From Asterochloris sp. CNOR1 (Eukaryota; Chlorophyta; Trebouxiophyceae; Trebouxiales; Trebouxiaceae), in NCBI GenBank assembly GCA_963969365.1, contig OZ017746.1, positions 62,001 to 126,000 on the forward strand: DNA of 64,000 nt, read 5' to 3'. Every line of letters starts with the position of its first letter. The first letter of the stretch is position 1. The position numbers and the translations under genes are program-made. Positions 12,226 to 24,200 of this stretch are shown here, in pieces. The notes beneath the pieces were generated by a model that did no database searches, was not told the DNA's origin, and worked only from the letters and a program-made list of their open reading frames with translations.

Positions 12226-15200
12226 ATGCCGGCGCTTGTCTTTTTTGGGCGGCGATGGCACATGGCCTCAGACATGCTGCCTATCCCCGGCATTTGTGGG
12301 GCTGTCGTCCACGTGATCTGGATCATCGTGTTTGGCGCGCTGGTTGGGCGCTACAAGATCCTCAGCGAGGACTGCGTCCTGAAGACTGGAGCCAGGCAGG
12401 GGGGCATACAGCTGCAGGTGAGGGACGCTTGGGTCCTGACAAAGAGCAGCAGCAGACCCTGCTGCTGGTCAGGCCCTGCTGAAGAGCATGGCAGGCAGCG
12501 GTCATGCAAGCTGAGTGCTACAGTGGGCAGCTGTGGATGTCGCTGCTGCTTTCTCCGCTGCCCAGCACAAAGTGAAGCGTCAATCAGTCTCAGGTAACCG
12601 TTGCTGCTGCTGATGAGGAATCCGATCCACTTTGGTCAGAGCATGTTTGGAAGAGCAGGACCACACACCAGCTTTGCCGGCAGGCAATCTCTGCGCCCGA
12701 ATTGGGCTGCTGAGCGCTGCAGGCAGGGGCTGAACAGCTGCCGAAGGATCAGGTGCCCAGGCTGCCTGGCTGTGGGGGCTGCTTCGAAGCGATGACGTTG
12801 CTGTCTATGCTGTGGGGCTGCCTGTGGCCCACGCAGCTGCTGCGAAGCCCTTGAGAGTAAGCAGCACTCCCGGTGCTAGACTGCTAAGCACATCCTGAGA
12901 AGGGGCATGGCCCCACAGACAGAAGCGAGTATTGCTTCACACAATCATTCGCAGCATGGCTGCATGTGTGGGTGTGAAGCCCTGCTGGTGCAGCTGCCAG
13001 TGGTCCATGCAGCTGCTGGCAGCCGTCGAAAGGAAGCAGCACAACTGGTGCTGAGGGATGTCTGAGCATGCTTGCTCTGTCGCCTCCGCCCGACTGCACA
13101 ACTGTCATCTGACCACCTGACCACCTGACTGCACGATTGTCATCTGACCACCCGACAAAGGCTGGTCTGCCACCCCCAGCTTCAATGCAAGCTGGGCCTG
13201 CTTAGGGCGGAGGCATGCATGGTGGGAGGCTGCAGCTCCAGCGAGGTGCTCTTGCTCTGTGACCTGCACATGGGTTTTGGCTGCTCCTGCAGGTAGTGGC
13301 GGGCGCCTTCATGGCAATCTATGCAGCCAGCCTGCTGGGGGAGATTGCACTGACGTGGGTAGGGTTTCAGGGTGAGCCTACGTCTGCATGCCTTGCTCCA
13401 ACCTTGCATGAGTCTCCCTGTCTCACCGAGTGCTGCCGATGTCTGGCCGAGCTTGCACCTTGTACAATAGCACCAGGTGGTGGTCAGCCTGTTGTTGTTT
13501 TGATTGAACTCAGCTAATTGGCTTCAAGGGCTCCTGACTGCCTGCCTCGCAAGTGGAGGCATCAATCAACCCACAGCCACCACACCAGCATCAGATCTCT
13601 GCCAAACTTGGCCGCAAACTTTCACTCAAAAGGACAGGCATCCTGCAGGCCCTTGTCATGCCTGCTCAGCACGTGTGACCCCTGGCTCCCAATGCTGCAG
13701 GGACGCCGCTGGAAGTCCGCAAGCGCCGCGCAGCCACCCCGCTGCTGTACGTCATGACTGTGCTCTGGATCCTGCAAGTGGTCTTCATGAGTGAGCCTGA
13801 GCTGAGCTGTTTCCTTCTTGTCTGCCCAGACCTCAACTCTGCCCAGACGTCGTTCTGTCCAGTCCTCACTCTGCCCAGACCTCACTACCCAGACCTCAAG
13901 CCTGCCTGCCAGCCTGTGCCTGTCTTGACCTGCTAGCTGTTGCTTTCCTCTGCTCCCTGGACTGACCCATCACGTACTCTCTGCTGCGCAGTCTATGGCA
14001 CAGTTGTGGCTCACACCGTCTACCCTAGCTGCTGGGACGGGTCCTATGCGCGCTACATCCCCCGAGTCATCAAGGCCATGGTGTACTCCACCTGGATCTT
14101 TTCAGTCTTGCTAGCGTGAGCATGCCTGCCTTTGCAGAGCCACTGGCGGAATGTGTGCTGCAGGGAGGCTCAAAGCCAGGCTGCTTGCCAACAGATGTGT
14201 GCCTGCATGGCATGCAAGCTGAGCAGACGAGTGCAAATGTAGTCTGCCAGCACATCCTAAGGCCATGGCCTGCTCCGCTTGGAGCTGCCTTTGTTGTTGG
14301 CCAGAGCAGGACTGCAGCTAAAATGTAGTTTGTGTTCAGTCTGGCAGCATTCCCACCAAGCAAGCTGTCTGTGCATTGTACTGCTACATGTTGTTGTGGA
14401 GCTGGGAACCCAGGCCCCTGGGGCAGCCTCTTGGTGGCAGCGCTGCTGGTTCAGGCAGGCAGCATGCAGTTTGCAAGATGCGCTGTCTGTGCATTGTACT
14501 GCTACATGTCGTTGTGGAGCTGGGAATCCAGGCCCCTGGGGCAGCCTCATGGTGGCAGCGCTGCTGGTCCAGGCACTGCAGGTTGCAGTTTGCAAGATGC
14601 GCTGCATGCTGCCTGCCTGCACACATGGCTCCTACAGCCTTCGGGGATGCGCTGCAGCCAGATGGGTTCCCTCTGCCCCTGACAAATTGTCAAGTTGCAG
14701 CCCTTCATGTGCATCTTGTTTTGTATTGCTACATGAATAGGCTGGGAGGCCTGCACAACCACTACCATGCTCAGGATTATGTGACCGCTGCCCTGCAGGC
14801 TGTGCCTGCTGCTCATCTACAACGCCTATCCAGACCATGACAAAGTCCAGAACTGGGAACGGCGCTGCGGCTGCGTTGCCCACCTGTGTGGGTGCTACAA
14901 AACAATGACGTCCAAGGTCGAGGACAGGTCAGTCTAGTGAGAGCTGCTACGCCTGTGACAGAAGCAGGCTCTGTTGCCTGCCACTTGTGAAGCGTAGCAG
15001 ACGGCGACAGCTGCAAGCCAATATTTGCTGAGGCTGCCTACGGTCCTGCACCTCTGACCAAATGCTTACATCTCTGGTCCAAACAAACAATTACGTCTCT
15101 TTTCCAACTGTGGGGCTGTCATGCAATGCCTGGAAGACCAGCAGCTCCATGCCACCAAGAAGAGCACACTCATATGGTCAAGCAGCATTGCATGGCCCTG

Positions 15201-18200
15201 TGTGTGGCCATGTGCTGGATCCATAGGCTCCCTCATCTTGCCTGCTGCTAACCATGCTGCTGTCTCCAAGGAGCTATTACCTGCCACCACCTGTGCACCC
15301 ATCTCCTGTCAAGGATCACCCCTGCCCAGCTTGCATTTGAGCATTGAGCGCATGCCAGAACAAGGCTGCTGTCAAACCTGCTTTTTGCTGAAGCCTGTCT
15401 GCTGTCGCCTGCCACAGTCTGCTCCGCCTCTGCCTGCAGGGCCGCCCCCCTGCCCAGCATTGCCCAGTGGGTGTCGGGCATCATGGGCGGCATTGACCTC
15501 GCCCCATCTGACATCACCTGCGCCCTGGTTCTGGCCGCCGCAGCCCAGCAGCGGCGCCGCAGGATGCGCATCAAGCGCGCTCTGGAGCCCGTGCTGGAGA
15601 GGGCCACCACAGACCTGTCCTCGACTGTGTCAAAGAGCTCGCGGTCTGTGCGCCCCACAGACATGGACAGTGACATTGACGACGAGACAGGTGGGCTTCG
15701 CTGTGCGCCCTACAGATGTAGAGGATGAAAGTGACAACGAGACAGGTGGGTTGCTTTGTGAGCCCCGCAGACATGAAAAGCGAAGGTGACAACAAAACAG
15801 GTGGGCTGCTCTTTCCGCCGCACAGAAGTGGACAGCAAAGTGGATGTCGAGACAGGTGCGCTGCTGCGTGGCTTGGAGTTGTTGTTTATTCAGCAATGCC
15901 TCATCTTCACATGTGCCTCCAGAAGATGTGGCATTCAAGGACAGGTGAGGCAAGGCAGCCACATGGTTGTCATGGACCTGTGGCTTGGAACTGAGGTCTT
16001 CAAATCAGCCTCACTAGGCTCCAATGGGTGTCATTCTCGAGCAACAGATGTGCTGTTGCTTGATCCGGTCTCAAGGTTGTTCAAGGCTGGATTCTTCAGC
16101 AACACGTTTGTGCCCGACTGATTGGCTTTGAGTCAAGTCCCTGAACGAGGCTGAATAGGATCAGGTGTGGCTGAGGCTGGCATGCCTCCTGTATGCACAA
16201 CCGAGCCATGTCTTGAGGCAGAGGATGCAGTGCAACAGCATGGCATGCCGCTGCAGAAGGGAGCGTGATGAGTGACGACACAGACAACGCCCCTAATTTG
16301 AGGGATGTGACGATGCGGGACGGGGAGCTCACCCCCACAGGAACAGGTCAGTTGTCTGTTTCAAATGAAACTCCTAGTGCACAGGAAGTACGAGAAGGGT
16401 GGGGACGGAGAGCCTTGCTCCTTCTGCTGCACCTGCATGCCTGGCTGCAGGGGTTGTCTTGATGCACAGCTGCAGCACTGGGTGTCTGCCATGCAGTGCC
16501 TTCCAAAGTGCATTCAGCAGGATGGCAGTTAGGTTCTACATGCAGTAATGGGTGTCACAGCACGAGGCTTGCCAGGCCAGCTGCCATGTGTATGATGTGA
16601 AGGCTGAAGCCACAGTGCATTTGGCAGGTCGCTCGCAGTGGCAGGGGAGATGGTGAAGGCACTGCCACCCACCCCTGGCAGGCATCATCATCATCCTTGT
16701 TGCTTCTCTCCATGTAGGTCATCACTTGCCCCTGCCTGCAGAGGAAGCTCCAGTGGCGCTGCCAGCCAACTACCCTGAGAAGTGGAGGCAGGCAGCCACC
16801 ACGCAGTACCAGGACGCAGCTGAGGCCATGGAGGCCGGGCAGCTGAAGCGGCCCTCCAGCACCCCCAGCAGCCACCCCAGCAACCCTAGCAGCCGCCCTA
16901 GCCACCCGCAGGTCCCAGACTCAGACAGATGCCCTCTTCCGTCAAGACAGGACATCGAGATGGCCAATCGGGCCCAGGTAGAGCAGGACCAGAAAGGGCC
17001 GCCCTCAGCCACCTCAGAGGCTGCCTCTGATGGGCATGGAGACCCGGAGGAGTTGTCGAAAGACCGGCGACCGAGCGGGTCGCCCCGCACGCCCCCTGTG
17101 AAGAACAACAGTGGGCCCCAGCTGTCCAAGCACACGGATGGAATGGAGACAGGGGTCTTGGACGATGACTCGGCCTCTGCGTGCTCCATCGGGGACACCC
17201 CCTTTGCAGCGCTGGCCAACCAGCCGCTGTCGCCACTTTCGGGGCACTCCAGCCCGGTGAGGTGCCTGGATGTCTGCCATGTGGGCACGGCCAGTCCGTG
17301 GAAAAGTCGGGGGTGTGTGCACTACCAGTCATTTGTGCCAGGTCCAGCACTGAGAAGCCCAACCCCTTCCACCGGTTTTGGTGCAGGGCAGCCCCAATGT
17401 CAGCTGCTCAATGCTTGAGTGGCAGTCAGTGTGATACAGTGGAGTCACTGCTTACTGATTTTCAGGAGGGCCTGTCCACAAAGCTTGTGGAGTCACCTCC
17501 AGGGCATGTTCTGTCTGGGAGGTTGTCCAGCTCAAGCGCTCTGTGGGCTCTTTTGATCAGTTTGGCACTGACGGGCAGGTTCCTGTGATTCAGTGCTTGT
17601 GCACTGGCAGTTGCTGCCCACCAGCCCAACAATGCAAGAGCCCTGCCCACTGTGGCTGTTTCCTATCCCACGTTGTGCTGGCTGCAGATTGCTCAGGGCA
17701 GGTGACCAACTTGGCAGCCCTGCCCTCCAGCGTAACAGCACATTAGCCCTGTGGATGCTTTGTGCGGCATGATGTCCTCCAGAGCCACTGCCAGTCCCAT
17801 GTCCTCCTGGCTGCAGGGTGCTCATGGCGTGAAGGTGATCAGCCTGGCGGACCTGTCCTCTGGAATGCTGAACAACACAGAAGAGGCTCACGCAGCAGGG
17901 CAGGCAGCCGAGCACCAGCAGGCTGCTGCAAGGGCTGAGTCCTTTGTGACGGCTGATGAGGCACGAGACACAGTGGCTCCCCTGGACACGCCGCCTCAGA
18001 CAGGTCAGCACCCCATCCGAGAAGGGCGTCAGGCAGCATGGCAGTCAGGGAGTTGGATTGTCAGATGGCTAATCAGGCACGAAGCGCTGTGGCACCTTCA
18101 GCACATGCCAGCTCAGACGGGTCAGCTCCTTCTCCTGGGTTGTGAAGAGGGACATATCATAGTGACCTTTGGCTTTGGCACAGCATGGCCTGCTGGCTCT

Positions 18201-21200
18201 GTTGGGGGCAAGATGGTCAGCTTCAGGTGGACCTGTGTGGTGAAGCATGTGACAAAGGGTTGTTGTGGTGAGGCAGACGCAACAAGTGACCAAAGACTTT
18301 GCACCAGGGACACAGGCAGGTTGAGGCACTTGATGCGTCAAACAAGGCAGGCATCCTGGCGGTGGAGGTGCAGGTCCGTGCAGCGCGGTGTAGTCATGGG
18401 CATGGCTGGTGCACCTGCCTGCTTCTTTGAGGGATCAGCTCACAATTTGGTGTGCTTGCTGTGCACCTGTGGCGGCCAGCCAGATGCTATCATGTGTGAG
18501 CGGGGGCTCGGCAGGTGCGGCACACAACTGCCCCTTGAGAGGCTGCGCCCTGCCTCATTGCGGGATCGCATCTCCACCAAAGGTCTTATTGCCTGCAGGG
18601 CTGCTGCAGAAGGGCTTGAATGAGCCAGGCGGCCTCCTGGGAGCGCCTTCTGAGCTCAGCCTGGCCAACGTCACCAGAAGCGGCAGGGTGAGCTTGAAGG
18701 GCCATTGCAGAATCTGATGGCCAGATTCTGGTGGCCTGCTGCCCCCCACAATGCATCACCCGCTCGAAGGTCTTAGCTGTGCTTAGTGCATGGTGCCTCT
18801 CTGAGGAGCTGCTCACGACCTGCTGGGTCAGACACCAGTGTCGGCATGGTGGGCAGGCAGCTTGCAATCTCAGCTGCAGGCCCTCTAACCCCAGCCATCA
18901 GGGCAGCAAGCTGATTGTGCGGATGGTGCTCCAGCACTTGTGCCCGACAGAGAGCTGCAAGGGGGATGCTGAATGGATAAACGCCAGCATTGCTTTTTCT
19001 CACAGCACTATGGCCTGGCAGAATGGTTGCGAAGGCATCAGGAAGTCTCTTGCAGCGATCGCAGTCCTGACTGCGCCTGCCTCATACCCCTGTGCAGGCA
19101 GTGGACGAGCACAACATGTCTTTTGGTAAGCAAGAAGCTCTGGCAACCTGCAGGGGCTCAACTTTTGGAGCACGTTCAACTCGGCACCTTACCTTGCAGA
19201 TTGTGGACAACCACGGCGTGCCCATCAGGGAGTCTGGGGACCCAGAGCTTCAGCGCTCCTTGGAGCTACAGGCGGGGCCAGCACGCTCGCGCCTCTCGCT
19301 GGAGGGTGTCCCTCTGGAGCGCCAGATTTCCGTAAAGTTCCCGACCATCATCACCCCCAGCGCTGAGGCTGAGCAGATCCGCATCGACATCCCGGGCGTC
19401 AGCGCCCAGGAGGCTGCCCAGTCCTATGTCGGTGAGCTCAGGGAATAGAGCTTAGGGTTTGCCTGAGCCATGGCTGCGCTGCACAAGTGTGCTGTCTGCA
19501 GTGATGCGCTCCTGTGTGTGGTTTGGGAGCTTAGGGTTCAGGGTTTCCCTGAGCCATGCTGTGCTGCCAATGGGTGCTGTCTGCAGTGACGCTCTCCTGT
19601 GTGGCGCTTGAATCCCCAGGAGCTCCGCAGCTGCAGATGGGTGGGTTTACTTGAATGGCCGTGCTGCCCAAGCTTGTACACCATCATTCTGCTTGACTGC
19701 CCCAAAGACTGTGGGACCTGCTGTGCCTCGCACAGCATCTGATCACTGGTGGCCACTCAGTAATCTAGCTTCAGCACTCAGCCAAGGCTGCACAGCCCGG
19801 TCTGACCGGCGTGCTGCAAGGACGGGTGCTTCTGTCTCTGCAGCACATGCTTGTTTACACTCCCACTGCATTTTTGCAATGTGTGTGGTTGGCCTTCGCC
19901 TTTGTGGTTGGCCTTTGAGTTTAAGCAGTTGCCCAAATGCTCACCAGCTGTTTGCCACTGCTGGTAGCTGCTGCTGGCCTGAAGGGCAGGGCTGCATGTT
20001 GCTTCAGACAAGCGTACAGTGGGCAGCCAAGCATGGTACAGTTAGGGTCCTTTCCAAGCTGTTGCAAGCGTGTCAGGCACTTGAACTAGATACTGCTGCC
20101 GGCTGTGGCACCCTGGCTTTGCGGGCAGCAGGCACTTGAGTACACCAGTGGTGCTGGCCCTGCACTTTATTATTGCAGAGGCAGCAGGCAGCTGAGTATA
20201 ACACTGCTGGCAACCATGCAGGGGACAAGCCCCCTGTAGACCTGGAGACTCTGGAGGAGGCCTTGGAGTACACAAAGTATGCTGTGGCAGTCTACGCGGT
20301 GCAGACCCTCACCGACCGCCCCGATCGCAGGTAAGTCAATGGCCTAAAAGGACGGAGGGAGTCCAGGGGGAGATGGGTCACCTGTGCGAGTCACACGCCA
20401 TGTGCTCAGCCCACATAAAGTGCCCCCTTAAAGGCAGCCCTACCTCCCAGCTGCAGCTCTCTGCTCCTGCCTATGCTGGTACCACCTCCAAGATGTCAGG
20501 GACCTGCTGCATCACCCGAATGCCATCACAAACTGGTGCACTGATCCTAGATGGTGAGGGAATGGCACCTTGGAAGTGGTGCACTGATGGTGTGACCTCT
20601 CCTGCAGCGGCAACCTCGAGGTGCCTCCTGAGCCCTACCGCTCACTTGCTGGTCTTGCTGTGTGCACCTGCCCTGCAGACCTGTACACAGGCAAGGACAT
20701 CCCAGACGACATCTTGAAGCGCTGCCTGTCACCAGGCACCTTGTTGGGGCATCCCTCGTGCTTCACTGAGGCAGCTTCATCACACAGCTGTGATTTGAGC
20801 TGGGGGTTTGGGACCCTGGCCAACATGTTGTAATGCTGCTTGTCACCAGGCACATTACCTGCTCATGCTTCCCTGAGGCAGCTGACACGCACAGCAGGAT
20901 CATGAGCTCAGCTCCTGGGATCGCGGTCCGCGCGGAATGCTCAAGGCCAACATCACACAGGCAGCGCTGCTGACCGTTATGTTGTTGTGCAGTCGCTGTG
21001 CGCGCGCGCCCTGCACCTGCGGCCTGTGCGCGGGAAAGGTCATCACGAGCGACAGCATCACCAGCGAGATCATGCAGCTCACAGGGCTGCCGGAGGAGGA
21101 CGTGCTGTTCTGGAGCCACGACAACACCGCCCTCACCCACATCCCCTACATGATCTGCCTCGACAGGTGACCATTGTGGGTGTTGCAACCTAGACTGCCC

Positions 21201-24200
21201 TGCCTGACTGAGAAGCCATACTGACTTCTTGTCCCCTGACTGACTGAGGACAATTTTGCTTGGACAGGTAAGCTTGAGCAACTCTGCCACCTGCACTGCC
21301 TGCACTGACTGACTGCAAGATCATGACATTGACTTCCCTGGTTGGGAGTTACTCAATGGGCTCTGAACCCTACACTTTGCATCCTACCTGCCTGCCTGCC
21401 TGACTGCCGGAGTCCCGATGTGTCTGCTTGTCGCCCACCCATTCGCTGCCTGGAGGCTGAGTTGGCTCTGTGTGCCAAAAGGAAGGGGAACTTGCTGCTG
21501 TCATCGTCACTGCCTGCTGCTGGGCGTTTAATGGCACCAGTAACTCAGCCTGGCCTGCTGTGGCCAGATCGATGTGTGGCCACCCTGCTCTGCTGTTGCG
21601 TGGGCCAGGCCAGCCATGCACTCTACTGAGCCTGTCTTATGGGCTGCAGGAAGCTGAAGAAGATCATCCTAGCTTTGAGGGGGACCATGACGGTGGCAGA
21701 CCTGGTCACAGATGCAGTGTGCCACCCCGAGCCCCTGGACAGCTGGCTGCCAGACGTGACTGCTGCATAGCGCGCTGATGTGCTCCACTCTGCTACGTGG
21801 CTTCACCTCACTCCTGCACCTATTTGTGGGGTTATGCAGCCCCGCCCCCCCCCCCCCCCCCCCCCCTCGTCCTCTTGCTGGCTGAGGGCTGTGTGCTGGA
21901 TGCACACAGTGCTGCAGGAGGGCCAGCCTGCGTTGTGTGCTACCTGCACCACTGCGTTTTAGGGTGGCAAATGTTGGCTATGGCTGCACCCTGTGAGCAG
22001 CATTGACATGTGCTCGCTCATCAACATTGCTTGTCCTGCTGCAGGAGGTGGTGGAGCAGAATGAGCGTCTGCGCAATGCCTTCGGTCATGGCGGCATGGT
22101 GTCTGCTGCTGAGAACATCTTCAGGGATCTGGATGAAAATGGCATCCTGCGTACGCTCATTCACGGCGCTGACTACAATAGCCAGAGGTGGGTGGGCACA
22201 GCTGCGCCTGGCGGCCTCCTCAGAGGCCCACTTCAGTCAGAAGCAGGCATGCACAAAGCAGAGGGAGCTGACATCCTGGTGCAGCCCTGCGACAACAGGC
22301 TCCCTGCAACAACAGGGGATCTATTCTGCAACTCACAGACATGAGGCCTTTGCCTGTGTCACACCCTGCCTGTGCCGTGCATTGAGGAGCTGACCGGCCA
22401 GGCTCCCTGCAACAACTGGGGCTCTGTGCTGCAACTGACAGACATGCAGCCTTCGCCTCTGTCACACCCTGCCTGTGCCGTGCAGTGAGGAGCTGACCGG
22501 CCAGGGCGTTGGGGCCAAGATGGAGAGGGCCCTGGACGCCAGAGGGTATGGGCTTGTGGTGACAGGACACTCCCTGGGAGCGGGGACGGCTGCCCTCATC
22601 TCCCTGAAGCTGAAGGAGAGGTTCCCAGGCAAGTCTGCCCGCATGGCTGTGCCTGTGTGATAAATCCCCCAATGAGGGCTACGCTCATCTCCCTGAAGCT
22701 GAAGGCGAGGGTTTCCGGCAAGCCTGCCCCGCATGGCTGCCTGCGTGGAGGGCACCCTCATAGCCTACCTGACGCTGCTGGACCTGCAATGTCAGGCACC
22801 CTTTTGATGCCTCCCCTTGTGTCATGAGCATCTTGCAGTCTTGAGCCACTGGCTTGCCTTTGGGGTCTGAGAGTCAGCTTTGCTTTCAGCCCGTCAGCTT
22901 GCTTGTGCGCACCTGTGGGGCCATCTCTTTGACAGTCCCCATACAGCCCACCACTCCGACCTGACCCTGGTCCCATGTCCACCCCGCAGGCGTCAAGTGC
23001 TGGGCATTCAACCCCCCTGGGGGCCTAGTCAGCCGCAACGTGAACAAGGTCATGGACGCCTTCTGCACCAGCATTGTCGTGGGCAAAGACGCCGTCAGTC
23101 GGGGTTCCGTCAATAACCTCAGCCGCCTGATGGACGAAATGGTCACCGCCCTGGCGCGCTGCAGGTCAGTGTCACAGGTCTTGTGGTGGCTGGCTTGCTC
23201 AGTCAGGAACATCTGCAGGGACATCACCAGCCAGGCCTCAGTCAGCAAGCTGAGCCGCCTTATCCCCTTTTGAGAGAGCAAGACTGGGCTCTGTCCACCT
23301 CTGGCATGCTGCAGGCCAGCGCTTCTGCTTGGGGCTGCACTGATTGTGACACACACAAATGTCTGGTGGAGGACTCAGGTGGTTGTGAAGGGCTGTCTGG
23401 ACGGACTCCACCCCTTTCATCTGCAGTATGGCCTCCTGCTCCTCATGCACCAGTGGCTGAGGAGCTGTGTCATCCTGGCAGCGCTGCACAGCAGGTTGCT
23501 GCCAATTTGACCTTTGGTGTGGTGAAAAAACATGATCATCCACAAAGCACTGCCCGTCAGGTGTTTTGAGTGCACGAGTCAGCTCCTTGGAAGATTTTCT
23601 AACCTCTGACCCCAGCACTGGTCTGGCCCCAGCGGCAGCTCATTGGGAGAGATGGACAGGCGGCGCAGCGTGGCTGTCAGCCCTGTTGCCATGCACCGCA
23701 AAACGCCTTCTGTCCAACATTTGCCCTTCTTTTTGCCATCTGCCTGCCCAGGGCTGCCGTCTCTCAGCTTCATTCTGCCATTTGCCTGCCCAGGGCTGGC
23801 GTTGCTCAGCCTTCAGTCTGATTACTGCACCCTTGAACCCTGTAGGTACCACAAGCTGCATGTGCTGTTCAGCGGCTTCTGGTGGAAGGACCGGCGACCA
23901 GCCCCTGACAAGCTGTTCTGCTCATACAAACGCATTCCCAGAGAGGCCAAGGGCATGCTCGAGAGGTGAGCTGCTTCAGTCTCAGAGAGACCAGAAATGA
24001 CCCATATCTGCAGACGCACATGGGCCAGACTGCTCTGCAGCAGTGAAGGTGGTCAGCATCACCTGCTCCCATCTGGCCCCTCCAGCGTGGTAGATGCAAT
24101 GCATGGTATGGGAAGCTTGCAGCAGCTGAAGGCTGACAGCTCTACCTCTGGGCTCCTGTTGGCACCGATGACATAGTCCTTGGCTGCTGCGCTGCGGGCT

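Noticed and set aside
19095-19125. Short exon encoding AVDEHNMSF before DAGL exon 19200
   Set aside because: It breaks phase with the next exon and resembles that exon's own start (IVDNHG), so it is better explained as a decayed upstream copy.
20609-20740. Extra DAGL exon (SGNLEVPPEPYRS frame)
   Set aside because: The acceptor fits phase, but I could not find a donor that keeps phase into the exon at 20993, while direct joining 20330-20993 works.
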